Source of the DNA: JAJKIP01 sp040509055
Lineage (GTDB): Bacteria; Bacteroidota; Bacteroidia; Chitinophagales; Chitinophagaceae
Direction: 5' to 3'
NCBI GenBank assembly: GCA_040509055.1
Contig: JBEVLT010000486.1
Span: 1-10,388 of the forward strand
Length of the DNA: 10,388 nt
A program made the translations under genes and the position numbers. Each line of letters begins with the position of its first letter. The first letter of the stretch is position 1. The notes under the pieces are model-generated. The model saw only the letters and a list, made by a program, of their open reading frames with translations, did not search any database and was not told the DNA's origin. Of the stretch, positions 1-7,155 are shown piece by piece.

Positions 1-233
1 TACGCATGCTTCCCATACTGCTGAATGCCGGCTACATTGCCGAGGCCGAAGAATTAGCCGGGAAGATCGTCGGCAGGTTATACCAGCTATATCAGCATTA
101 TTCGGCTATGGAATATTACAGGACAAAAGACAGTTGTCTCGATATATTTCGTTACATCGCCGGTCTGTTGAAGGATAAAAATATTGCTACTGACAGCATC
201 GATCGTACCATCCGGATGCTGGAAAACGAATAG
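1..233 (+). CDS. C-terminal fragment of an unidentified protein (possibly DUF2723-type membrane protein)
   Basis: The reading frame is open from the window's left edge and ends at TAG 231-233. About 76 residues are visible, so this is the 3' end of a gene that begins outside; the Met codon at 6 need not be the start. The residues look helical, with an Ala/Glu-rich TPR-like stretch (GYIAEAEELAGKIVGRLYQ) and then a Tyr-rich helix. No catalytic motif is visible. The pattern of a short helical repeat followed by aromatic residues resembles, from memory, the C-terminal end of large Bacteroidota DUF2723 membrane proteins, but this is only a guess. It converges on the tsaC-like gene with 4 bases between the stop codons and no terminator hairpin between them. 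Confidence 0.5.
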   Translation, partial: RMLPILLNAGYIAEAEELAGKIVGRLYQLYQHYSAMEYYRTKDSCLDIFRYIAGLLKDKNIATDSIDRTIRMLENE

Positions 234-237
234 CAGT

Positions 238-813
238 TCAGGGCCGGATCACGATCACTTCCCCCTCCCGGCTCCATCTGATCACTGCAGACGGCGCAGC
301 GATGCTGGTATTCTCCTGCCGGTATTGCACCACATAGTCCACTCCTTGTTTAATTTCTTCTGAAATAGCTGCAAAACCGGCAGGCGCCGGCATACCTGAG
401 AGATTGGCTGATGTAGAGACCAGGGGCCTGCGCAGCCGCTTGATGAGATGACGGCAAAACGCATCGCGGCAAATGCGGATCGCAATGCTGCCATCTGCAC
501 CGGTCAGGTTACCGGCCAGCCCGATAGCGCCTTCATAGATCACCGTAGTGGGACGTACGGATTGCTGCAAATAATCGAATACGCGCGGGTCGGGGCCGGC
601 CACATACTGCAGCACATCCCGCTCTTCGGCCACGAGCACGATCATCGCTTTGTGATCGGGCCGCTGCTTCAGCCGGAAGATGCGCTCTACTGCCTGTGCG
701 TCGGTAGCATCGCAGCCGATACCCCATACCGTATCGGTGGGATACAGGATCAGCCCTCCGCGGCGGAGCGTGTCCAGGCTGGCTTCGATATCGCTGTCAA
801 AATTTTCCGGCAT
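238..813 (-). CDS. tsaC: L-threonylcarbamoyladenylate synthase (TsaC/YrdC family)
   Basis: The 191-residue product is a single-domain YrdC/Sua5 protein, close to the length of E. coli TsaC (190) and lacking the extra C-terminal domain of Sua5. This cytoplasmic family makes threonylcarbamoyl-AMP from threonine, bicarbonate and ATP, the first step of t6A37 modification in ANN-decoding tRNAs. Visible family signatures are the N-terminal YPTDTVWGIGCDA (residues 24-36), the KQR motif (49-51), RPTTVI (87-92), the STSANLSG motif (133-140) and the closing APSAVIRW...VIVIRP. The ATG at 811-813 lies inside the end of the upstream glycosyltransferase gene (17-base overlap), so the two are probably cotranscribed and translationally coupled. 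No strong Shine-Dalgarno is present. A YciO-like or other YrdC-domain role is possible, but length and motifs favour TsaC. Confidence 0.9.
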   Translation of the reverse strand: MPENFDSDIEASLDTLRRGGLILYPTDTVWGIGCDATDAQAVERIFRLKQRPDHKAMIVLVAEERDVLQYVAGPDPRVFDYLQQSVRPTTVIYEGAIGLAGNLTGADGSIAIRICRDAFCRHLIKRLRRPLVSTSANLSGMPAPAGFAAISEEIKQGVDYVVQYRQENTSIAAPSAVIRWSREGEVIVIRP

Positions 814-1585
814 CGGATCGGCGGGCTTCTTCGTGTAAACGGATCAGTTTGGCGTATTTCAGGAACGACTGTATGGCGGTAAACCGGGCGATCATAAAGC
901 CGGCAAAGCCATCCAGGAAACCCAGCTTCAGGAAATAGCCTTTGAAAAAAGCCCAGGCCGGGTTTATGATCATGCTGAAGTAAGAAGGTTTGCGCCCCCG
1001 GTCAAACAGGGTTTTGGCGGCAATGGTGCTGAAACGGTCCATCTGCCGGTTGTGCTCTTCGATGGACTGGTAAGTATAATGCAGCAGGTCGCCCTTCAGG
1101 TGCGCGATGGTCTCCCCTTCCTGCACCACCATCCGCTCATGCGGGTTCTGTACGCCCCACCGGCCTTTTTGAGTATCCACCAGCCGCAGCTTGCGATCGG
1201 GATAGTAGGTGCCATGGCGTACCCAGCGCCCGCAGTAATAGTTGTAGCGGTTCATGGTATACCCGGCAGCGGGAAAATCTTTTTCCTTTTCCGCCAGGAT
1301 GCTGCGGGCCAGCTCTTCGCTCAGCGCTTCATCTGCATCCAGGCTCAGCACATGGCGGTGAGTGGCTTTGTCCAGGGCCATATTCTTTTGCTGCATGTAG
1401 CCCAGAAAAGGCTGTTCGATAAAGGTGACGCCATGCCCAAGACATATCTCTTTGGTACGGTCGGCAGACAGCGAATCCACCACGATGATCTCGTCTGCTA
1501 CGGGAAGCAATGATTCGATACAGCGCCCGATATGCTTTTCTTCGTTGAAGGTGATGATCGTTGCCGACAGCCTGGCCATGTTCAT
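797..1585 (-). CDS. Glycosyltransferase family 2, WaaE/KdtX-like
   Basis: From the ATG at 1583-1585 the product is 262 residues. It is a GT-A fold glycosyltransferase that should act at the cytoplasmic face of the inner membrane. Visible features are the N-terminal strand ATIITFNEEKHIGRCIESL (8-26), the nucleotide-binding VVDSLSADRT (35-44), the DxD-type metal site SLDADE (91-96), and NPHERM (147-152). A hydrophobic/aromatic C-terminal region (about 205-245) probably contacts the membrane. This layout matches the WaaE/KdtX group, which adds glucose to the lipopolysaccharide inner core; donor and acceptor here are unknown. The frame extends upstream to a GTG at 1616-1618 and an ATG at 1610-1612, but a perfect TAnnTTTG promoter element lies inside that extension, so the start is more likely 1585 or the ATG at 1577-1579. 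It is the first gene of a two-gene unit with tsaC. Confidence 0.85.
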   Translation of the reverse strand: MNMARLSATIITFNEEKHIGRCIESLLPVADEIIVVDSLSADRTKEICLGHGVTFIEQPFLGYMQQKNMALDKATHRHVLSLDADEALSEELARSILAEKEKDFPAAGYTMNRYNYYCGRWVRHGTYYPDRKLRLVDTQKGRWGVQNPHERMVVQEGETIAHLKGDLLHYTYQSIEEHNRQMDRFSTIAAKTLFDRGRKPSYFSMIINPAWAFFKGYFLKLGFLDGFAGFMIARFTAIQSFLKYAKLIRLHEEARRSDAGKF

Positions 1586-1596
1586 GTTTGAATGAT

Positions 1597-1604
1597 CAAA
1601 TATA
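1597..1604 (-). promoter_or_regulatory. Candidate -7 promoter element for the glycosyltransferase/tsaC unit
   Basis: On the minus strand this reads TATATTTG, an exact match to the Bacteroidota -7 consensus TAnnTTTG. No convincing -33 TTG is seen at the usual spacing. Transcription would begin near 1590, only a few bases before the ATG at 1585 and about a dozen before the ATG at 1579. The message would therefore be nearly leaderless if 1585 is used. Confidence 0.45.
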
Positions 1605-1628
1605 CGAGCCATGAACACATTTATCCGT

Positions 1629-1635
1629 TATTTTG
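1629..1635 (+). promoter_or_regulatory. Candidate -7 element for dapD
   Basis: The sequence TATTTTG followed by C resembles the Bacteroidota TAnnTTTG element with one base less between TA and TTTG. It lies 22 bases before the dapD ATG and would give a leader of roughly 15-18 bases. No clear -33 element is present. It sits about 25 bases from the divergent glycosyltransferase promoter, so the two would share one small control region. Confidence 0.3.
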
Positions 1636-1657
1636 CAGTTCTGAAAAACGCTAATCC

Positions 1658-2470
1658 ATGCAAGTAAAAGAACAGGTACTGGCCGCCTGGGCCAATCGTG
1701 AATTGCTGAAAGAAAATGACTATGCCGATGCGGTGCGCATCGTGATCGAGGAACTGGACAAAGGAAGGCTGCGCGTGGCCACGCCCGGCGAAAACGGGTG
1801 GACGGTGAACGAGTGGGTCAAGCAGGCCATCCTGCTGTATTTCGGCATCCAGCAGATGCAGACCTGGGAGGTAGCGCCGTTCGAATTTTACGATAAAATG
1901 CTGCTGAAAAGCAATTACAAAGCACTGGGCGTACGTGCCGTGCCGCATGCGGTAGCCCGCTACGGCGCTTACCTCGCAAAGAACGTGGTGCTGATGCCTT
2001 CTTATGTCAATATCGGCGCTTACGTGGACGAAGGTACCATGGTGGATACCTGGGCCACCGTGGGCAGCTGTGCGCAGATTGGTAAAGGTGTGCACCTCAG
2101 CGGCGGCGTGGGCATCGGCGGCGTGCTGGAACCCCTGCAGGCCACACCGGTGATCGTGGAAGACGGTTGCTTTATCGGCAGCCGCTGTATCGTGGTAGAA
2201 GGCGTGGTGGTGGAAAAAGAAGCCGTGCTGGGCGCCAACGTAGTGCTCACACAATCCACGAAGATCATCGATGTCAGCGGCAGCGAACCGGTAGAATACC
2301 GCGGACGCGTGCCGGCACGCAGCGTAGTGATACCGGGCAACTATACCAAACAGTTTCCTGCAGGCGAATACGGCGTAGGCTGCGCCCTCATCATCGGGCA
2401 GCGCAAACCCAGCACCGACCTGAAGACAAGCCTCAACGACGCCCTGCGCGATTTCAATGTGTCTGTATAA
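1658..2470 (+). CDS. dapD: 2,3,4,5-tetrahydropyridine-2,6-dicarboxylate N-succinyltransferase
   Basis: The 270-residue product matches DapD in length (E. coli 274) and layout. The cytoplasmic enzyme transfers succinyl from succinyl-CoA to tetrahydrodipicolinate, in the succinylase route to meso-diaminopimelate and lysine. The N-terminal helical domain (1-100) includes the family stretch around KQAILLYF. A left-handed beta-helix of hexapeptide repeats follows (about 105-200), with VNIGAYVDEGTMVDTWATVG (117-136) holding the conserved Asp130, and IVVEGVVVE (178-186) holding Glu181; these correspond to the catalytic Asp/Glu pair of the family. The C-terminus GCALIIGQRKPSTDLKTSLN (241-260) is also typical. 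The ATG at 1658 is the natural start, as homology begins at once. The EamA transporter frame follows in the same frame after the TAA at 2468-2470. Confidence 0.96.
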   Translation: MQVKEQVLAAWANRELLKENDYADAVRIVIEELDKGRLRVATPGENGWTVNEWVKQAILLYFGIQQMQTWEVAPFEFYDKMLLKSNYKALGVRAVPHAVARYGAYLAKNVVLMPSYVNIGAYVDEGTMVDTWATVGSCAQIGKGVHLSGGVGIGGVLEPLQATPVIVEDGCFIGSRCIVVEGVVVEKEAVLGANVVLTQSTKIIDVSGSEPVEYRGRVPARSVVIPGNYTKQFPAGEYGVGCALIIGQRKPSTDLKTSLNDALRDFNVSV

Positions 2471-2488
2471 AAAAACGGGACCCTGTTT

Positions 2489-3439
2489 TTGACTGAGCGC
2501 CGTTCATACCAGCTTTTTTCATGGGCAGGCATCCTGCTCACGGTTTTCGGGGCCATCTTTTTTTCTACCAAGGCTGTCATTGTCAAATACGCGTTCAGCC
2601 ATACGCGGGTCGATGCGGTATCGCTGCTGGCCCTGCGCATGCTGTTTTCCCTGCCTTTTTACCTGGGAGCCGCCTGGCTGTCCAGCAACCGGAAAGGCAA
2701 TACCCGGCTGACGGGACGGCAATGGTTGTCGGTTGTGGTGCTGGGCCTGTTTGGTTATTACCTCAGCAGCCTGTTCGATTTCCTGGGGCTGCAATACATT
2801 TCCGCCGGGCTGGAGCGGTTAATCCTGTTCCTCTACCCCACCTTTGTCGTGCTGATCAACGCAGCGCTGTTCAAAGAAAAGATCTCCGGGCTGCAGAAAA
2901 TAGCCCTGCTGCTCACCTTTGCCGGCATCGCGATGGCGTACATCGGCGAACTGGAGATCGATACCGGCAACCCTGATTTTTACCTGGGCAGCGCACTGAT
3001 CTTTTGCTGCGCCATTACCTATGCCATTTATATCGCCGGCAGCGGCCGGGTGATACCGGTAACCGGCTCCGTGAAATTTACCGCTTACTCCATGCTGGCT
3101 TCCACAGCCGGCGTGTTCCTGCATTTCATCGCGGCGGGGCACTATGCTATCATCGGCAGCTCCACCGGCTTTATCTGGTACGGGCTGCTGCTGGCCATTG
3201 TCGCCACCGTTATTCCCACGTTCCTGATCGCACAGGGCATGAAAAAGATCGGGGCCAACAACGTAGCCATCATTTCCGCTATCGGGCCGGTATCCACCAT
3301 CCTGCAGGCACATTTTGTACTGGACGAACCAATTTTTGCCGCACAGATCGCCGGTACCGCCACGGTCGTCGCCGGGGTGATCCTGATTGGCTGGAATGCG
3401 ACCGGTAAAGACCATCCCAAAGCCGGCCCGCGGGAATAA
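2489..3439 (+). CDS. EamA/DMT-family transporter, TTG start
   Basis: The 316-residue product is an inner-membrane protein with about ten hydrophobic segments in two EamA halves (about 12-152 and 165-302), the layout of the drug/metabolite transporter superfamily. Such proteins export or exchange amino acids, sugars or other metabolites; the substrate cannot be read from sequence. The second half holds the typical closing pattern IGPVSTILQAHFVLDEPI (265-282). The start is unusual: there is no ATG before Met51, and homology-like hydrophobic sequence begins by residue 11. TTG at 2489-2491 is the best start, with CTG at 2483 as an alternative. The open frame begins directly after the dapD TAA, in the same frame, so cotranscription with dapD is likely. 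Cotranscription hints at a lysine-pathway metabolite as cargo, but this is weak. Confidence 0.88.
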   Translation: MTERRSYQLFSWAGILLTVFGAIFFSTKAVIVKYAFSHTRVDAVSLLALRMLFSLPFYLGAAWLSSNRKGNTRLTGRQWLSVVVLGLFGYYLSSLFDFLGLQYISAGLERLILFLYPTFVVLINAALFKEKISGLQKIALLLTFAGIAMAYIGELEIDTGNPDFYLGSALIFCCAITYAIYIAGSGRVIPVTGSVKFTAYSMLASTAGVFLHFIAAGHYAIIGSSTGFIWYGLLLAIVATVIPTFLIAQGMKKIGANNVAIISAIGPVSTILQAHFVLDEPIFAAQIAGTATVVAGVILIGWNATGKDHPKAGPRE

Positions 3440-3441
3440 AA

Positions 3442-3465
3442 AATGCCCCGGAGAACCGGGGCATT
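3442..3465 (-). terminator. Rho-independent terminator of the metalloprotease gene
   Basis: A perfect 10-base-pair GC-rich stem (AATGCCCCGG with CCGGGGCATT) closes a four-base loop. On the minus strand it is followed by six T residues (the complement of A at 3438-3443, partly inside the stem). The plus-strand side has no T run. It therefore terminates the leftward protease transcript 20 bases past its stop codon and may only weakly serve the rightward transporter gene. Confidence 0.85.
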
Positions 3466-3484
3466 GCACATGAGAGTAATAAAC

Positions 3485-6400
3485 CTACTGCTTCACAATC
3501 TTTACTATCGTTTCTTCATTATTGCTGGTCACTTTTACCAGGTAAATGCCTGCCGGCAGTGCAGATAAGTTCAGCGGTGTGCTCACCGTACTGGTGGTCC
3601 GCTGCAGCACGATCTTACCATACATATCCACTATGCGGATGTCGGCACTTCCCTTCAGGTTATTGACCCGTATGTTCACCTCCCTGCTTACCGGGTTCGG
3701 GAAGGCTTCCACGTGCTGCTTGCCGGCCTGCACGATCTCAACCGGCCTGGATGCCGTACCCGTGGTCACTTTCAGGGTATAACAGCTGGTGGCATTGTTC
3801 GCATTGTTGTAGCCAAACACGCGGATATAATACGTACCGGCCGTATAGGTGCGGCTGATGCTCTCGCTGGTAGTGCTTCCGTTGGTAGAAGAAGCCAGCT
3901 GCGTGGTACCGTTGCTGCTGTACAGGATGATGTCGTAGTCGGCAGGCAACGTGGTCAGCGTAATGGTGGCCGTACCGCCCGTGGTGATGACAAACTTGTA
4001 ATAGTCATTATCGCCGCTCGGGCTGATCAGACCTGTGATGTTGGTATTCAGCGGTATGGTCGCTGCACCGCTGGTGGTACCATTGGTGGAGTTGTCGTAG
4101 CTGCTGGCACAGCCTGTCACGGTTGCAGCACCTGCATTCAGGTTATAACAAACCGTGGTGCTGAATACGCCATTGTACCCGATCACGCGCACATAATAAG
4201 TGCCGGCCGCTGCATTGTTATACGTGATCGATTCGCTGGAAGTGCCGCCTGCCGTAGAGCTGCCGAGCTGCGTACCTGATGAATTGTAGAAATACAGGTC
4301 GTAGTCGCCGGGCAAGTTGCCCAGGGTGATGGTAAAGTTGCTGGTAGCCGTGGTCACCACTTTATAATAATCGATATCCGTGCTGCTGCCGATCGCGGCG
4401 GAGATGGCTGTATTCACCGCGACGGTAGCCGCGGCAGCCTGTGTCTCGTTGGCCTCATAGGCGCTTACGCAGCCCGATGATGTAGACTGTGTGGTAAACT
4501 GCGCTGCACTATAGGTGCTGCTGCCACTGCTGCAGTTGGTCCTAACCCGCCAGTCGTACAACGTGGCCGCGGTAAGGCTGCTGAGGTTGACCGAGGTGGA
4601 TGTAGTACCGGTGGCCGCATTGGTCCAGGTAGAGGATGAGTTGGCTTTGTAATCCACATCATAGCTCATGGCGCCGCTGACGGCGGTCCAGCTTACGGTA
4701 GCGGTTGTCTGCGTCACAGACGAGGAGGCAAGACCACCCGGCGCAGCACAGGATGAGCCGCTGCCGATCGTGAAATTGGTATTGGAGATATCAAAAAAGA
4801 TATTTCCTACCGCTTCTACCCTGATCCTTGCAGTAGCGGTCGGAGTATTGGGAATGGTGAGTGTTTCTGTACCATCGTTAGCGGTGCTGGCAGCCAGCAC
4901 GGTCGGGAAGGTCAGGCCGCCATCGGTAGACAGCGATATTTTCACATTGGCACAGCTCACGGGCGAAGCCGTGGTGCTGGCCACGCTCCAGGTAATGGTT
5001 TGCGACGAGCCGCCGGCCCAGGTCACGGCCGTGTTGGGCGCCGTTACGGCAAAGGGGCCTGCCGCGCTGGAGATGGTTACGGTCATATCATCGGTCTGGC
5101 CATTGCCGCCACCGGCATGGTTGTCCTTTACCGTCACCCGGAAGTTGAGGGTGCGGGCCACGCCGGGCAGCCGCTCCCACTGGTTGCCATTGGTACCATC
5201 CAGGATGGAGCTCAGGATTGGGAACGTACGGGATGGCGAAGTACTACCGGTGCGCGACCGGAACAGGGGGCCTGAAGTAGCCGAGGTACTGGGAATAGTC
5301 GTGCTGGATGTACCGGCATTCATTTGCTCCCAGGTATAGGTCAATACATCCCCGCTGTTCACATCCGTGCCCGAGCCGGTTAGTGTAAACGGTGTGGACT
5401 TGGGAATGGTATAGTCACTGCCGGCATTGGCCGTCGGTGCGGTATTACCGGTTACCGTTACGGCGGCACAGGCGCCGCCCCCGGTGGAGAGTTTGATATA
5501 GTCCGAGATCTGCTCGATGCTGCGGGTATGGAAGTAATCGTCGCTATGCGGCTGCACGTCGGTAGAACCGGTAATGCCGGCATAACCCATGATGGTTGAG
5601 CCGCTGCCGGGTTCGAACTGGGAGGCCGTACCCGATTCGTTGCTGAAGGTAAAGGTATGGTTGGCCCCGAACTGATGGCCCATTTCGTGCGTGGTATAGT
5701 CTACCACGAACGGGTCGCCTTCCGGCGTCACGTGCGAGGTGAAGGCACTACCCTTCTGTCCTGTTTTGCACACGCAGCCGATGCAGCCGGCATTGCCGTT
5801 GTTATTGGCCGCGCTGGATTCCTTGTGTACCAGGTGACCGATATCGTAGCTGGCATTGCCGATCACATTGTCGATGGTCTGCTGGGTCTTGGTATTCCAT
5901 TCCGTGGTCCAGGGGTCGGTAGAAGCGTTCAGGTAGATGATCGCGTCGTTATTGGAGATCAGCGTCATCCGGATGCCGAAATCACGCTCATAGATGGCAT
6001 TGGTACGGGTGAGCAGCGTATTCATGGCGGTCAGCACCTTGGCCTTGCGCTGGGCATCGGTGGTCTCGCTCCCGTCCAGGAAGTACTGCGCATACTCGCC
6101 GGTACAGGCCAGCGCCAGGCGGTAGGTACGCAGCTTGCCATCGTCGGCAGCGCGCAGCGAAGAAGGATCAGGCGCCACCACGGGTGCAGCCACCGCATCG
6201 GTGAGGCATTGAAAGGCCTGCCGGTAGTCGATCGCATCGCGGGAGAAAACGACATAATACTGCTCCTGCCGGTCTACCGGGTCGATATAAATGGTTTTGC
6301 GGCCGGCGGAAAGGATCATACCGTGAAAGCCATCCGTGCCTATGCTAAAGCGGATCACGGAACCTGGGTCGCTGGTATTCACGCCGGCAAAGGAGCGAAT

Positions 6401-6727
6401 GCCCGGGTAGCGGGCGGCCAGTGCCGGGTCCATTACCGGGGCTTCCACCACCTGGTATTGTTCGGTAGCGCCTTCCGGGTTCGGAATGGAAAGGATAAAA
6501 CCGGAGGCGGAGGCAGCCACCGATTTTTCAGAAGGTATGCCGCGGGCGGCGTTGAGAAAGGCGGATTGATCCAGGCGGAACAACTGGTAGGAAGCCGGCT
6601 TGTAGCGGGTGGCAAACAGGTTTTTGGTTACCTGCGCTTCGTTCACACGGGTCCAGAAATTGCGCTGCTGTGCAAAAGCCATGGCAGCCAGCAGAACAAG
6701 GATCAGGGTCAGGTTGAATTTTTTCAT
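3485..6727 (-). CDS. Secreted reprolysin-like zinc metalloprotease with FN3, tandem PPC and T9SS sorting domains
   Basis: This 1080-residue protein starts with a signal peptide (residues 1-19, cleavage after AFA). A propeptide-like region runs to about 195, and the catalytic domain of the reprolysin-like M12B group spans about 197-420. The zinc motif HEMGHQFGANHTF (347-359) supplies His347, His351 and His357 with Glu348 as general base, and the Met-turn is at SGSTIMGYAG (Met380). A Cys-rich CIGCVC (315-320) precedes it. Then come Ig/PKD-like modules (about 428-655), a fibronectin III domain (661-747), two PPC domains (753-865 and 873-988) and a T9SS type A sorting domain (about 1007-1080, with AFPNPVSREVNIRV and the final VKIVKQ). 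It should cross the outer membrane by T9SS and be released or surface-attached. The role is probably degradation of external protein; the substrate is unknown. The gene appears monocistronic. A weak TCTATTTG -7 candidate lies at 6787-6794 on the minus strand. Confidence 0.93.
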   Translation of the reverse strand: MKKFNLTLILVLLAAMAFAQQRNFWTRVNEAQVTKNLFATRYKPASYQLFRLDQSAFLNAARGIPSEKSVAASASGFILSIPNPEGATEQYQVVEAPVMDPALAARYPGIRSFAGVNTSDPGSVIRFSIGTDGFHGMILSAGRKTIYIDPVDRQEQYYVVFSRDAIDYRQAFQCLTDAVAAPVVAPDPSSLRAADDGKLRTYRLALACTGEYAQYFLDGSETTDAQRKAKVLTAMNTLLTRTNAIYERDFGIRMTLISNNDAIIYLNASTDPWTTEWNTKTQQTIDNVIGNASYDIGHLVHKESSAANNNGNAGCIGCVCKTGQKGSAFTSHVTPEGDPFVVDYTTHEMGHQFGANHTFTFSNESGTASQFEPGSGSTIMGYAGITGSTDVQPHSDDYFHTRSIEQISDYIKLSTGGGACAAVTVTGNTAPTANAGSDYTIPKSTPFTLTGSGTDVNSGDVLTYTWEQMNAGTSSTTIPSTSATSGPLFRSRTGSTSPSRTFPILSSILDGTNGNQWERLPGVARTLNFRVTVKDNHAGGGNGQTDDMTVTISSAAGPFAVTAPNTAVTWAGGSSQTITWSVASTTASPVSCANVKISLSTDGGLTFPTVLAASTANDGTETLTIPNTPTATARIRVEAVGNIFFDISNTNFTIGSGSSCAAPGGLASSSVTQTTATVSWTAVSGAMSYDVDYKANSSSTWTNAATGTTSTSVNLSSLTAATLYDWRVRTNCSSGSSTYSAAQFTTQSTSSGCVSAYEANETQAAAATVAVNTAISAAIGSSTDIDYYKVVTTATSNFTITLGNLPGDYDLYFYNSSGTQLGSSTAGGTSSESITYNNAAAGTYYVRVIGYNGVFSTTVCYNLNAGAATVTGCASSYDNSTNGTTSGAATIPLNTNITGLISPSGDNDYYKFVITTGGTATITLTTLPADYDIILYSSNGTTQLASSTNGSTTSESISRTYTAGTYYIRVFGYNNANNATSCYTLKVTTGTASRPVEIVQAGKQHVEAFPNPVSREVNIRVNNLKGSADIRIVDMYGKIVLQRTTSTVSTPLNLSALPAGIYLVKVTSNNEETIVKIVKQ
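3764..4471 (-). repeat. Tandem PPC domain duplication within the protease
   Basis: Two copies of about 115 residues share the same order of motifs. Copy 1 has LPGDYDLYFYNSSGTQLGSS, SSESI and GTYYVRVIGYN. Copy 2 has LPADYDIILYSSNGTTQLAS, TSESI and GTYYIRVFGYN. Each begins with a Cys followed by a Tyr (CVSAY, CASSY) and ends near a second Cys (CYNL, CYTL). The DNA of the two copies is also visibly similar. Such domains are common C-terminal, often removable, modules on secreted proteases. Confidence 0.75.
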
Positions 6728-6835
6728 ACGTGAGGTTTTTGTTAAAAAAATGGGAAGGATAAATCTACCATTCCTGTTCCGCTCATCAAATAGAGATAAA
6801 CCCTTAGTCCGGGCTACGAGTTTTTAAAGAGAAAG

Positions 6836-6865
6836 TTTTTGATGTTCATTTTCCCCTTATATTTG
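6836..6865 (+). promoter_or_regulatory. Promoter of the tRNA-Leu gene
   Basis: The -7 element TATATTTG (6858-6865) matches the Bacteroidota consensus TAnnTTTG exactly. A TTTTTG at 6836-6841 could be the -33 element, with a 16-base spacer that is slightly short. The tRNA starts 35 bases after the -7 element, leaving a short 5' leader to be removed by RNase P. Confidence 0.6.
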
Positions 6866-6899
6866 CAACCCGTTTGGATAAATTCCGGGCGGAAAGGTT

Positions 6900-6981
6900 G
6901 CCCAGGTGGCGAAATTGGTAGACGCACCGTCTTCAGGTGGCGGCGCCGCGAGGTGTGCTGGTTCGACTCCAGTCCTGGGCA
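6900..6981 (+). tRNA. tRNA-Leu, anticodon CAG
   Basis: All arms of a class II tRNA fold by eye. The acceptor stem GCCCAGG pairs with CCTGGGC (6974-6980) and A6981 is the discriminator. The D arm is GCG/CGC with a GGTAGA-type loop. The anticodon stem CCGTC/GGCGG holds the loop TTCAGGT, placing anticodon CAG at 6934-6936, which reads CUG. The long variable arm is CGCC-GCGA-GGTG, a four-pair stem with a GNRA-type loop, as expected for leucine. The T arm GCTGG-TTCGACT-CCAGT is regular. The 3' CCA is not encoded. A promoter precedes it and a terminator follows, so it is a single-gene unit. Confidence 0.97.
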
Positions 6982-6984
6982 CGA

Positions 6985-7012
6985 GCCTTCAGCAAAAGCT
7001 GGAGGCTTTTTT
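6985..7012 (+). terminator. Rho-independent terminator of tRNA-Leu
   Basis: GCCTTCAGC (6985-6993) pairs with GCTGGAGGC (6998-7006) over nine positions with one G-U pair, across an AAAA loop. Six T residues follow (7007-7012). It begins only three bases after the mature 3' end of the tRNA. Confidence 0.9.
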
Positions 7013-7095
7013 GTTTGGAGCATACAGGCGGATACGATCTTTACTATGACGTTATCGTCAGCAAACAAGCCGGTAAAACACAGTATCCGGTCCTG

Positions 7096-7129
7096 TTTTT
7101 TTGAATTTTCACTTCCCTCTTCTATTTTG
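7096..7129 (+). promoter_or_regulatory. Candidate promoter of the SWIM-protein gene
   Basis: TTTTTTTG at 7096-7103 and TATTTTG at 7123-7129 are separated by 19 bases, the usual spacing between Bacteroidota -33 (TTTG) and -7 elements. The -7 has one base less than the TAnnTTTG consensus. The expected leader is about 20 bases, and no Shine-Dalgarno is visible before the ATG at 7156. Confidence 0.4.
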
Positions 7130-7155
7130 TTGTCTCAATCAATCATCCCAGCTGT

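Noticed and set aside
1628..2254. A 208-codon minus-strand open frame opposite dapD
   Set aside because: DapD is unmistakable on the plus strand; the antisense product is His- and Phe-rich without recognisable domains.
4668..5339. A 223-codon plus-strand open frame opposite the protease Ig/FN3 region
   Set aside because: It is a shadow of low-complexity Thr/Ser/Ala/Gly-rich coding sequence and shows no independent start signals.
5657..6733. A 358-codon plus-strand open frame antisense to the protease
   Set aside because: It lies wholly opposite a protease with clear signal peptide, zinc motif and propeptide. Its translation is rich in Gly, His, Arg and Val with no family pattern, as expected of a reverse-frame shadow in GC-rich coding DNA.
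7029..7089. Inverted repeat CGGATAC...GTATCCG between the tRNA terminator and the SWIM gene
   Set aside because: The arms are 7 bases and the loop is 47 bases, so chance is likely. The nearby ACAG...CTGT plus T run is also too short to call a terminator.
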